Assembly (NCBI GenBank): GCA_014382695.1
Contig: JACNJF010000035.1
Location: 1 to 42,457 of the forward strand
From: Gammaproteobacteria bacterium
Lineage (GTDB): Bacteria; Pseudomonadota; Gammaproteobacteria; GCA-001735895
Reading direction: 5' to 3'
Length of the DNA stretch: 42,457 nt
Under the pieces are notes generated by a model. The model was not told the origin of the DNA, did not search any database, and saw only the letters and a list, made by a program, of their open reading frames with translations. The translations under genes were made by a program, and so were the position numbers. Shown one piece after another: positions 32,676 through 40,564 of the stretch (the stretch's first letter is position 1; every line of letters starts with the position of its first letter).

Positions 32676-35484
32676 AACTCTCGGTCATTTCATTTTTGGC
32701 GTAGCGGAAAGGCAGCAGTTTCCCGAGCGCCTGCAGGCTTTTCCTGATCGACGCATCAAAGCTTCCAGCAGGAATACGTGCCAGATTGGACTCATGTATC
32801 TGAATCGACTTTTCTTCAAACGGATAGGCCTGATCTTCCAGTAGATAATTGTATTCTTCCAGTTCTTCGGCGTTCAGTTTATTCGGTCGCTCTGATTTTA
32901 ACAAAGCGCTGGCAAATTCACGATAAATTTCCGCCAGATTGAAAGTGGCAGCAGTTGTTACTTCTTCAACCTGATAGCGTGCCGCAGCGCTGTAGGCATC
33001 GATGGCTGACTTCATCAGGTTCTTTTTGATCGCCAGACTTTTCTTTAAGGGTGCGGTTAGACTCGCGTTAGAATAGCTTTTATGCAGCGGAGTGGTTAAT
33101 TCCAGGCTGGCCAGTGCTGCCAGATAGCGTGAGCGCTCGTTGCTTCGATCTTTAGCCGCGGCATCTGCACTAATGATTTCGCTGAGCCAGTGGTGGTGTT
33201 CGCGGGTGTTCCCCTTTGTGGCGTAAAACTGGGCAATTTTATGGCGTAGCTCGATACTGCGCGCAAGCGGATAGGGGAACTGCAGAATATAGGTTTTATA
33301 GATTTCGATGGCGCGTGCTTCTTCGCCCGCCTGCGTATAGTGCTCTGCCGCCTGCCATAACAGATCCTGTTGCTGCTCGGGAGGTCGGGTTTTAACCAGC
33401 TTGAGCAGTTCCTCGGCCGCATTCAGATGCTTGCCAGAACTGCTATAGGCCAGAGCCAGCTTTTCGGTGACGCCGAGCTCCCATTTGCCCTGGTCTTTGT
33501 GGTGAATTCGAAATCTTTCCAGTAATACGATGGCGGCAGGCCAATGTTGCAGGGTCGTATACTCGGTTGCAGCATCGTAATCGGCAATGATTCGGGTTGG
33601 AGAATCCGGTACCAGCTTGGCGACCCGGATAAAGTGCAGTGCGGCCTCACTATGCTTGCCCTGCGTGCGCGCCTGTTCACCCTGACGGTAAATGGATTGA
33701 GCCAGCTGTTCATCCAGGTTGAGCTCTTCTTTGGCATCACGCGGCCGCGTTTTAATGCTTTCGCTATAGGCCTGTTCGGCCAGGTCATAGCGCTTTTCCG
33801 CATACGCGGAATGTCCCATCACGACCCAGGCGCGGTGGTGGGTCGAGCGATCCAGTGACGGGTTGGTGACCAGCAGCTGGGTGACTTCCAGCGCTTTTAA
33901 ATACTCTTTTAGCGCATAAAAATTTTCTGCGGTTTTGATCAGAATGGCTGGCATTCGCGTGTCATAGGAAAAGCGATCACTGTAGAGCAAAGAGCTTTTG
34001 ATCAGGCGCTGGTTGACCAGAGATTTTTTTTCGAGAGCCGTTTGCTGATACAGACGGTCGTAGGCATAGAAAACGGCGAAGCCGGCTTCTGCACTGTGTT
34101 TATGCGTTGCATATTCATAGGCGGTTTTTTCGTATTCAAGAATGGCTTCTTCATACTGGGTTGCTTCGTACAGGGTTTCTGCGAGAAGAAAATTAATGCG
34201 GGATGCATCGCTATGTTGGGGAAAGGATTTCAGATGCAATTTATACCAGCTGGCAGCCACGGCATAATCTTCAATGTTGCCGGTTTTTCCAGCGACGGCA
34301 TGGTAATGGGTGGCGATATCGTACAGGTGGACAGCAAGCCGGGGCTTCAGGCTGCCCTGGGAATCGAGATCCTGCTGGCGCCAGAATGGCGTACCAATAT
34401 TGTAGAGTTTCACGAAGCGCTCTTTTTCCGGCAGGATGGATGAAGCAAATCCGGCCTTCTGCAGGCTGACGATGGCGCGGTCATGGAATAGCGGGGTGTA
34501 GCGTGAAAACGGATAAAACTCACCAAACCAGAGATAGATATCGCTCGCATCGCTAAACCTTTCCTGTCGCGTATAAAGCTCTCCCAGACGGCGATATAGC
34601 AAAGGTTCGTAAGGGCGTTTTCCATACTGATTAAAGTATTGGCTGAGAGGCTGACGATCCGGCAGATAGGAAAACGCCAGACTGGTGACCCGCAGCACGT
34701 CGTTCATCAACTCCTGTTCAACCCGGCTTAATGAGGCTGACAGCTCGAATTCCTCCAGCAGATACTGGCTTTGTTTCAGGTCCAGCAGACGAATATAGCT
34801 ATGTATCGCCTGCTCATAGTTATTCAGTTTGAACTGAGTCCAGCCCAGTTTGTAGAGGGATTTTTCAAAATAGATCGATTTCGGATGGTTGTTCACCACC
34901 ACCGCGTAGGCCTGTTCGGATTCGACGAAACGTCCGCTCACAAACAGGTTTTCGCCGCGCCGAAACTGCACTTCATCGATATAGCGTGAGTTCGGGAACT
35001 CGCTAGCGATTCGATCCAGGTAAAGATCGGCTTTGTCATTCTGGGAAGCGACCGCATAGGCTCTGGACAGCTGGTATAGAATTCGATCATTGTCGGCCTT
35101 GTCGGGATAGGTTTGCAGGTACTGTTCATAGCGCTGTATCGCGAGCTGGGCCTGCTGTTCCCCCTGTAACGCCAGCTCCGGGTTTTCCGACAGTTTATTG
35201 TCCATGCTGGTTTCCAGCTCCAGATCTGCCAGGCGTTGTACTTCCTTGCCGGATTTCTGGGCCGGAGGGCTGGCTTCTACCAGCTCCCGGTAGCTGTCCA
35301 GCAGTTGTTTATTGTCGATCTCAAAACTGACCTGTGGGTTGATCTCTTCGATGGTTGGAATCGCCACGGTTTCGAGTTCAATATCGGCAATACTGCCGCC
35401 GATATTATCGCTGCCGGTGGCACAGGCCTGCAGCACCAGCAGGCCTGGCAACAATAGCGTTAGCAGCTTGAGCGGCCGCATCAT
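32665..35484 (-). CDS. Large TPR lipoprotein (939 residues)
   Basis: The N-terminus LLPGLLVLQAC is a lipoprotein signal with Cys21. Nearly the whole mature chain is helical repeats of TPR type (for example AIQRYEQYLQTYPDKADNDRILYQLSRAYAVASQNDKADLYLDRIASEFPNS, then QAYAVVVNNHPKS), like those of BamD, YbgF or the Myxococcus gliding proteins AglT and GltE. It should form a large periplasmic scaffold at the outer membrane. The start overlaps the preceding TPR gene by ATGA. Too long and repetitive to assign to one named family by eye. Confidence 0.85.
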   Translation of the reverse strand: MMRPLKLLTLLLPGLLVLQACATGSDNIGGSIADIELETVAIPTIEEINPQVSFEIDNKQLLDSYRELVEASPPAQKSGKEVQRLADLELETSMDNKLSENPELALQGEQQAQLAIQRYEQYLQTYPDKADNDRILYQLSRAYAVASQNDKADLYLDRIASEFPNSRYIDEVQFRRGENLFVSGRFVESEQAYAVVVNNHPKSIYFEKSLYKLGWTQFKLNNYEQAIHSYIRLLDLKQSQYLLEEFELSASLSRVEQELMNDVLRVTSLAFSYLPDRQPLSQYFNQYGKRPYEPLLYRRLGELYTRQERFSDASDIYLWFGEFYPFSRYTPLFHDRAIVSLQKAGFASSILPEKERFVKLYNIGTPFWRQQDLDSQGSLKPRLAVHLYDIATHYHAVAGKTGNIEDYAVAASWYKLHLKSFPQHSDASRINFLLAETLYEATQYEEAILEYEKTAYEYATHKHSAEAGFAVFYAYDRLYQQTALEKKSLVNQRLIKSSLLYSDRFSYDTRMPAILIKTAENFYALKEYLKALEVTQLLVTNPSLDRSTHHRAWVVMGHSAYAEKRYDLAEQAYSESIKTRPRDAKEELNLDEQLAQSIYRQGEQARTQGKHSEAALHFIRVAKLVPDSPTRIIADYDAATEYTTLQHWPAAIVLLERFRIHHKDQGKWELGVTEKLALAYSSSGKHLNAAEELLKLVKTRPPEQQQDLLWQAAEHYTQAGEEARAIEIYKTYILQFPYPLARSIELRHKIAQFYATKGNTREHHHWLSEIISADAAAKDRSNERSRYLAALASLELTTPLHKSYSNASLTAPLKKSLAIKKNLMKSAIDAYSAAARYQVEEVTTAATFNLAEIYREFASALLKSERPNKLNAEELEEYNYLLEDQAYPFEEKSIQIHESNLARIPAGSFDASIRKSLQALGKLLPFRYAKNEMTESYAD

Positions 35485-37355
35485 GGCTTCTTCCTGCTCT
35501 GGGTGGACAACTCATCGTACAGACGCGCCAGTGAGTAGCGTGCACTGAGCTGAAGTTGAGCGATGTGTTTTTTGCGCTGCTGCAATGCCGAAATTGCCAG
35601 CTGATTGATGTACTGTTGCTGACGAGGTATCAATTCATTGAGGGTGCTTTGCAGACGCTCGATTTCTGTTTCCTGCTGCTGTATGCGCTGGTTCAGGGCA
35701 TACAGTCTCTGTTCATAGCGCGCAGAGGCCTGTTGCACCGAAGCGGTGGACGCGGCCGCCTGTTGCAGGGCGCTATCGAGCTGCAGCAATTGCTGCTTTA
35801 GTTTCCAGAAGCGCGGCGCAAAGTCGGTACTGATGTCCCAGTAGAGCAGCCCATACAGCAGTCGGTATTGTTGCCTTTCCGTGCTCAGATCTCGATCCTG
35901 CGGTAATCGCGCGAGTAGTGCTTTCACTTCATCCAGCTGCGCTAGATGGTCGCTTTCAGACGCATTCGCCAGTGCCAGAAAATCCTGTTGCTGCTCGATG
36001 CGATTGACTTCCTCGGCCAGTGCGCTGCGCTGTTGCTGAAAACTCTCCAGCTGTTGCAGGTCAAGTGCCTGCAGTACCAGAGGTTGCTTGCCGGCAAAGG
36101 ACTGGCGGCGTTCATGCAGCATCAGTTTGAACGCCGGTATACTGTCTTTCCAGCGCGCAATGCTATCGGCTATTTCCTGCAGTTCACGGTATTGCTGGAG
36201 TGCCTGCTGGAAAGGGCTGGCGCTAATCGTCTGTTGCAGGGTGCTCAGGGTTTTGAACAGCAGCGGATCGCTTTTCAGTGTCGCAATTGCGCTGGCGCTG
36301 AGCAGACGGTCTTCGGGTAGCGCGGTATACAGCTGCAGGCGTGGAATACTGTTGATCATGTCATCCAGCTGGGTGGACTGTTGCTGATACAGCTTGACCG
36401 CAAGGTCATAGGCCTGAGCGGCCAGTGTCCTGTTACCGAGTTGTTCATAGGCACCGGCAGTCAGTAGCGAAGCTTCCAGCGTCGCGCGGTCGGGCTGATG
36501 GCGTTTGATCAGAAGCTGCCAGTAGGCGAGCGCTTTTTTGGCTTCATTCTTGCGGCTCCAGATGGTGCCGGTGGCGAGTAGTGCCTTGTTGGTAACCGGG
36601 CTCTGAATACTGATTTTACGCAATTGCGCCAGTGCATCATCGAGACGATTCTGGTTCATCAGGATTAATCCGGATACCAGATTGGCGGAGTCCTGCAACG
36701 CAAGCGTTTCCTTATCCGTGGTTTTGAGTGCTGACAGAGATTTAAGCCGTTGCAGACCTTTTTCAGTTTCCCGCGCCGCGATTTGTGCGATGCCGAGATT
36801 ATACTGTGCATAGGCATACCAGCTATCGCCTGCCTTGATCGCGGAAGCCGATGTGATGGCGTCGTCGAGCTGACCATTGTTCAGTTGCAGGCTGCTCTGA
36901 ATATAGTAACGCTGCGATTCCTGTTGAGCCGGTAGTGGCTGGAGCAGACGTGACAGGTAATCCTCCGCCAGCTCAAAATTTTCCTGCTCATATTCAACCC
37001 TGGCCAGATTAAACCAGACGTTGTGCTGCGTTTCAGGGGCGAGATTGTGCTCCAGCAGCTGATTAAAGATGAGTGCCGTTTGCTGCGGCAGGCCATACTC
37101 AAAATACAGGCTGGCTAATAGCAGATCGGCGTCAGCGCGTTGATTGTTGAGCATGTTTTTTTCGTCGGCTACTGTCAGTTCGGTAATCGCAGCGAGTTTT
37201 TTGTGCTGGAATAAATGGAACAGGGCCGTGCCATAGGCCAGGTCTTTAACCCTGGTTTCATGCCGGTCTTCCTGTGCTGAAAGCATGACGGGCATAGTTA
37301 ATACTATGCAGAGTGTGGTTTTCAGAAAGTAGTGACGGATAGAAATTCGCATCAT
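35481..37355 (-). CDS. TPR and coiled-coil periplasmic protein (624 residues)
   Basis: Signal peptide (about 1-27, ending MLSAQ). Residues about 35-330 are TPR-like (LLASLYFEYGLPQQTALIFNQLLEHN, WFNLARVEYEQENFELAEDYLSRLL). The C-terminal third is a Gln/Leu-rich coiled coil (LQQAAASTASVQQASARYEQRLYALNQRIQQQETEIERLQ). This TPR plus long coil is suited to a periplasm-spanning or oligomerising part. It overlaps the 939-residue TPR gene by ATGA. The ribosome site is weak, so translation may depend on the upstream gene. Confidence 0.83.
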   Translation of the reverse strand: MMRISIRHYFLKTTLCIVLTMPVMLSAQEDRHETRVKDLAYGTALFHLFQHKKLAAITELTVADEKNMLNNQRADADLLLASLYFEYGLPQQTALIFNQLLEHNLAPETQHNVWFNLARVEYEQENFELAEDYLSRLLQPLPAQQESQRYYIQSSLQLNNGQLDDAITSASAIKAGDSWYAYAQYNLGIAQIAARETEKGLQRLKSLSALKTTDKETLALQDSANLVSGLILMNQNRLDDALAQLRKISIQSPVTNKALLATGTIWSRKNEAKKALAYWQLLIKRHQPDRATLEASLLTAGAYEQLGNRTLAAQAYDLAVKLYQQQSTQLDDMINSIPRLQLYTALPEDRLLSASAIATLKSDPLLFKTLSTLQQTISASPFQQALQQYRELQEIADSIARWKDSIPAFKLMLHERRQSFAGKQPLVLQALDLQQLESFQQQRSALAEEVNRIEQQQDFLALANASESDHLAQLDEVKALLARLPQDRDLSTERQQYRLLYGLLYWDISTDFAPRFWKLKQQLLQLDSALQQAAASTASVQQASARYEQRLYALNQRIQQQETEIERLQSTLNELIPRQQQYINQLAISALQQRKKHIAQLQLSARYSLARLYDELSTQSRKKP

Positions 37356-37385
37356 TTAATAAAAAGCCGCAGCAACAGGGCTGGT

Positions 37386-37910
37386 TTATTCCCAGATTCG
37401 CGTTTTAAATAGCGGCTGTTCCTTGGACGGGTCATCGATGATCTGCAGTTCGATAAACTGAGGGTCGCTGCCCTTTTCAATCTGGATATTTTCTCCGCGC
37501 CGATAATCACGTTTATTCGGTCCCTTGCCGCTAAAAATGGCAATAATTTCATGTTTTCCGGAAGCCAGGTTACCGATATACAGGCGTTGCACCCCGCCGC
37601 GCTTGAGTGCTTCCAGTTCACGCTCGGTATACAGATGGCTGGCGATGACTTTTTCATCGATTTTGAGCTGCACCGAGTCGAGGGTAAAAAGCTTGCCGGA
37701 ATCCATCGACAGAAAAACGCTGAACTGGGTGTTGGCAGGAAATAGCAGATCTTCTTCCAGAATAAACAGGTTTTTATTCAGTTTGAGCACATCGTTTTTC
37801 AGATCCTGAATATTTTGCTGCAACGCCGTCGCGGCATCCTGAGCGCTGGCATAGGGGCTGAATAGCAGGCTGAAGCATAAAAAGGCCGCAAGGCGGATGA
37901 TTTTACTCAT
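37386..37910 (-). CDS. Periplasmic protein of unknown function, motor operon
   Basis: 174 residues. The signal peptide ends YASAQD. A short coiled coil (TALQQNIQDLKNDVLKLNKNLFILEEDLLFP) is followed by a beta-rich domain with FSVFLSMDSGKLFTLDSVQLKIDEKVIASHLYTERELEALKRGGVQRLYIGNLASGKHEIIAIFSG, which looks like an immunoglobulin- or PEGA-like fold. AGGAAG precedes the start. I do not know a name for the family. It lies between apbE and the TPR genes, so it is probably a structural component. Confidence 0.78.
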   Translation of the reverse strand: MSKIIRLAAFLCFSLLFSPYASAQDAATALQQNIQDLKNDVLKLNKNLFILEEDLLFPANTQFSVFLSMDSGKLFTLDSVQLKIDEKVIASHLYTERELEALKRGGVQRLYIGNLASGKHEIIAIFSGKGPNKRDYRRGENIQIEKGSDPQFIELQIIDDPSKEQPLFKTRIWE

Positions 37911-37943
37911 GTTGACTTCCTGAATTTGTGTTGTTATGTCTGG

Positions 37944-38939
37944 TTAACCGGGGCTAGCCGGGTCAATCAATCCGGATGAATAGTGTACCACTCCGTTAGC
38001 ATCGATGATGACTGCTTCGATTTCATCGAGTGCATTAATCAGCTTCAGGCCCTGTTCCGGACCCAGTATAAACAGGGTGGTGGACAGCGCATCGGTAGTG
38101 GTTGCGTCCGGACCCATCACGCTCGCACTCCAGGCTGTATGCGCTGAGGTGCCGGTTTTCGGGTTGATTATATGATGAATGCGCTCGTTACCGGATAAAA
38201 AATAGCGCTCATAATCGCCTGAAGTTGAGATGGCGCTATCCGATAGTGGAATGCTTAACGCGATCTGCTGCTCCTGTCTGGGGTGCTGAATCCCGATCAT
38301 CCAGGGCCGACCCTGATGATCGCCCAGAATACGGCTATCCCCGCCGGCACTCACCAGAGCCTGCTGGATACCGCACTGTTGTAGTAGCAAAATAGAGCGA
38401 TCGACCGCATAGCCCTTGGCAATACCGCCCAGATCGATACGCATACCGGGTTTCGCAAATCGTACCGTTTGCTGTTGTAACAGCAGGTTTTTATAGTTGA
38501 TGGCGGGTAGTTGTTGCTGAATGGTCTGAGCACTTGGCTGCTGCTTCTTGCGGTAGTCGTAATAATAGCCGACCGAGGCAAAGCTAATATCAAACGCACC
38601 GTTAGAGAGTTCTGAAAAAGCAATCGATTTTTGCAGCAGGCTAAACAGTTCAGCGCTCACCTTAACCGCTTCAGTGGCGGCCAGTCGATTGATACGGGAA
38701 ACTTCGCTGTTTTCCTTGTACGGGCTCATCAGTCGGTCTATACGCTGCATTTCAGCAAATACTCGATCGGTACAGCGTTCGGCCTGGCGCGGGTCGCTAT
38801 GCCAGAGCTCGACATTCACCCGGGTGCCCATGACATCGAGGGACTGCTTATACCAGTCGGCACCGGCATGCGTGGCCAGCCCGGCCATGATTAAACCGGC
38901 CAGCCAGCCGTAACCGGTATTAACAACGGATTTACGCAT
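37944..38939 (-). CDS. FAD:protein FMN transferase (ApbE family)
   Basis: 331 residues. An N-terminal signal peptide or anchor (about 10-27) precedes the ApbE domain: RLMSPYKENSEVSRIN, DISFASVGYYYDY, DLGGIAKGYAVDR, ISTSGDYERYF, HHIINPKTG and the metal-binding TTDALSTTLFILG. It should transfer FMN from FAD to Ser or Thr of a periplasmic target protein. It is 8 bp after the Tat-protein gene and 33 bp before the next gene. Flavinylation genes usually sit near their targets, yet no classical FMN-binding motif is evident in the operon proteins I can read. Confidence 0.88.
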   Translation of the reverse strand: MRKSVVNTGYGWLAGLIMAGLATHAGADWYKQSLDVMGTRVNVELWHSDPRQAERCTDRVFAEMQRIDRLMSPYKENSEVSRINRLAATEAVKVSAELFSLLQKSIAFSELSNGAFDISFASVGYYYDYRKKQQPSAQTIQQQLPAINYKNLLLQQQTVRFAKPGMRIDLGGIAKGYAVDRSILLLQQCGIQQALVSAGGDSRILGDHQGRPWMIGIQHPRQEQQIALSIPLSDSAISTSGDYERYFLSGNERIHHIINPKTGTSAHTAWSASVMGPDATTTDALSTTLFILGPEQGLKLINALDEIEAVIIDANGVVHYSSGLIDPASPG

Positions 38940-38947
38940 AGGGTGGG

Positions 38948-40561
38948 TCAGGCTGACAGGGCTCCAAAAGCGGCATACAGATCGTAGGCGCTGCCCAGAC
39001 CATGATTGGTAAAGGTGCTGGCAAACTGGCCGATATCGCCGTTGAGTGACATGTAATTGAGTAATACGGTATTGACCAGCAGATTAACGTTGTTAGCCGC
39101 CGGGCTGGAGGATGTCACGACCGAAGCATCGGCAGAAAAGCGCCCGATCTGACGACCACTGATCAGGGGCGTGGGTTTGCTGACTGGATCGAACACCAGG
39201 ATGAATGAGCAGGCGGTGGATGAGTTATCGCCGGTCCACTGCCCTTTGCCGCGACCGCCCAGCGTGGTGCCGGAGTCGGCGGATTCATCACGCATCCCGT
39301 TGCTTGCCACCGAGCCATCACTGAACACGTAAATCATCAGCGGTTTATTCAGTCTGGCGGCGTAGTTCAGGCAGGCACCGATACAGCGTCCGGCGCGCAG
39401 ATCACGGTTTTCACCGGTGCGCCGGTCACCGGTATGGTAGTCGTAACCGCCCATGGTGATGCAGCCACCGGCAGAATAACCGTTCAGGACCATCTTCATC
39501 ACCGAGGCGGTTTTACGGAATTCGCCATCGCCATTCAGTTCGTCTGCAGTGAAGATAGACTGAATATCGGTATCCAGCAGTGGGTCGACCGGCACCCCGG
39601 CGAAGCGGTCTGCCAGATCGGCGGCTTTCAGGTAGCCACAACGTACCAGGTCTTTCACCACTTCGTCGCGCGTCAGGCCGGTATTTACGCTGCCGAGTTT
39701 AAGTTTCTTGTGGGTGATACGCGCCATCGATTCCATTACCGCCGTGACATCCGCCGGATTGCTCAGAATGGCGGTCAACTCACCGACATCCACCATGCCG
39801 GTGACGTCGCTCGGACGATCCACCTTGGTGGGGCGGAATTCCGGGTTGATCATGTTGGCGGGTGCCATCGAGTTGCCGCCGGAGTCACTGCTGCGTGATC
39901 CAATCAGGTCAACCACTGTACCCTTGCCGCCGGCCATCGAGATGCCATACAACGGGTTATGTGGATTATTGCCGGTATCGTTATCGGAGCGTGCCGGAAT
40001 CACACAGCCATCGACCCGACCCACGGCCACGCCAGCTTTTTCCAGTATGCCCTTCAGCATCGCGCTGTCGGCATGAAACTGCAGGCCCAGTTCAGCGTTG
40101 ACAAAATCATTGTTGATGCTGCCACTGAGCAGGCTGAAGTTGGTGGAGTCGAGTCCCGGCACCATATCGCCGGGTATGCCCATCTTGCTGTAACCTGCGG
40201 TGGTGATGCTGCCGTCATTCTGTCCGCCAGCCCCACCGACCAGTACATTGGAGCCGGCCAGATTGGCACCTCCGGCCAGGTCGAAGCAGATGAATGGAAC
40301 CTTGTTGCCGGACAGGCCGCCGAGTGAACAGTTGATGTCATTCGCGAGTGACTGAACATCAGAAGACAGCGCCGCATAGGCCTGATTAGGTGCGGTAAAC
40401 AGACTGAGTACGCCGCCGCTTAATATGGTCGCAGAGCCGCCCAGGAAACCCTGACGGATAAAATCGCGCCGCGTAACCGGACGCGCGTGATCACGATGAT
40501 ACAGCGGGGCATCAACAGGCAGGGCTGTTAGTTTAAATTTAGCTTTATGGGTCATCGTCAT
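38948..40561 (-). CDS. Tat-exported DUF1501-like protein
   Basis: 537 residues. A twin-arginine signal is clear: VTRRDFIRQGFLGGSATILSGGVLSLF, about residues 30-62, ending AYAAL. The mature part resembles DUF1501 (sulfatase-like fold) proteins: FDLAGGANLAGSN, LQFHADSAMLKGI, CITMGGYDYHTGDRRTG and MIYVFSDGSVASNG. Tat export implies folding, and perhaps cofactor loading, in the cytoplasm. AGGAC precedes the start, only 3 bp after the LamG gene. The role is unknown; DUF1501 genes in other bacteria commonly sit beside a large secreted partner, as here. Confidence 0.82.
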   Translation of the reverse strand: MTMTHKAKFKLTALPVDAPLYHRDHARPVTRRDFIRQGFLGGSATILSGGVLSLFTAPNQAYAALSSDVQSLANDINCSLGGLSGNKVPFICFDLAGGANLAGSNVLVGGAGGQNDGSITTAGYSKMGIPGDMVPGLDSTNFSLLSGSINNDFVNAELGLQFHADSAMLKGILEKAGVAVGRVDGCVIPARSDNDTGNNPHNPLYGISMAGGKGTVVDLIGSRSSDSGGNSMAPANMINPEFRPTKVDRPSDVTGMVDVGELTAILSNPADVTAVMESMARITHKKLKLGSVNTGLTRDEVVKDLVRCGYLKAADLADRFAGVPVDPLLDTDIQSIFTADELNGDGEFRKTASVMKMVLNGYSAGGCITMGGYDYHTGDRRTGENRDLRAGRCIGACLNYAARLNKPLMIYVFSDGSVASNGMRDESADSGTTLGGRGKGQWTGDNSSTACSFILVFDPVSKPTPLISGRQIGRFSADASVVTSSSPAANNVNLLVNTVLLNYMSLNGDIGQFASTFTNHGLGSAYDLYAAFGALSA

Positions 40562-40564
40562 GTC

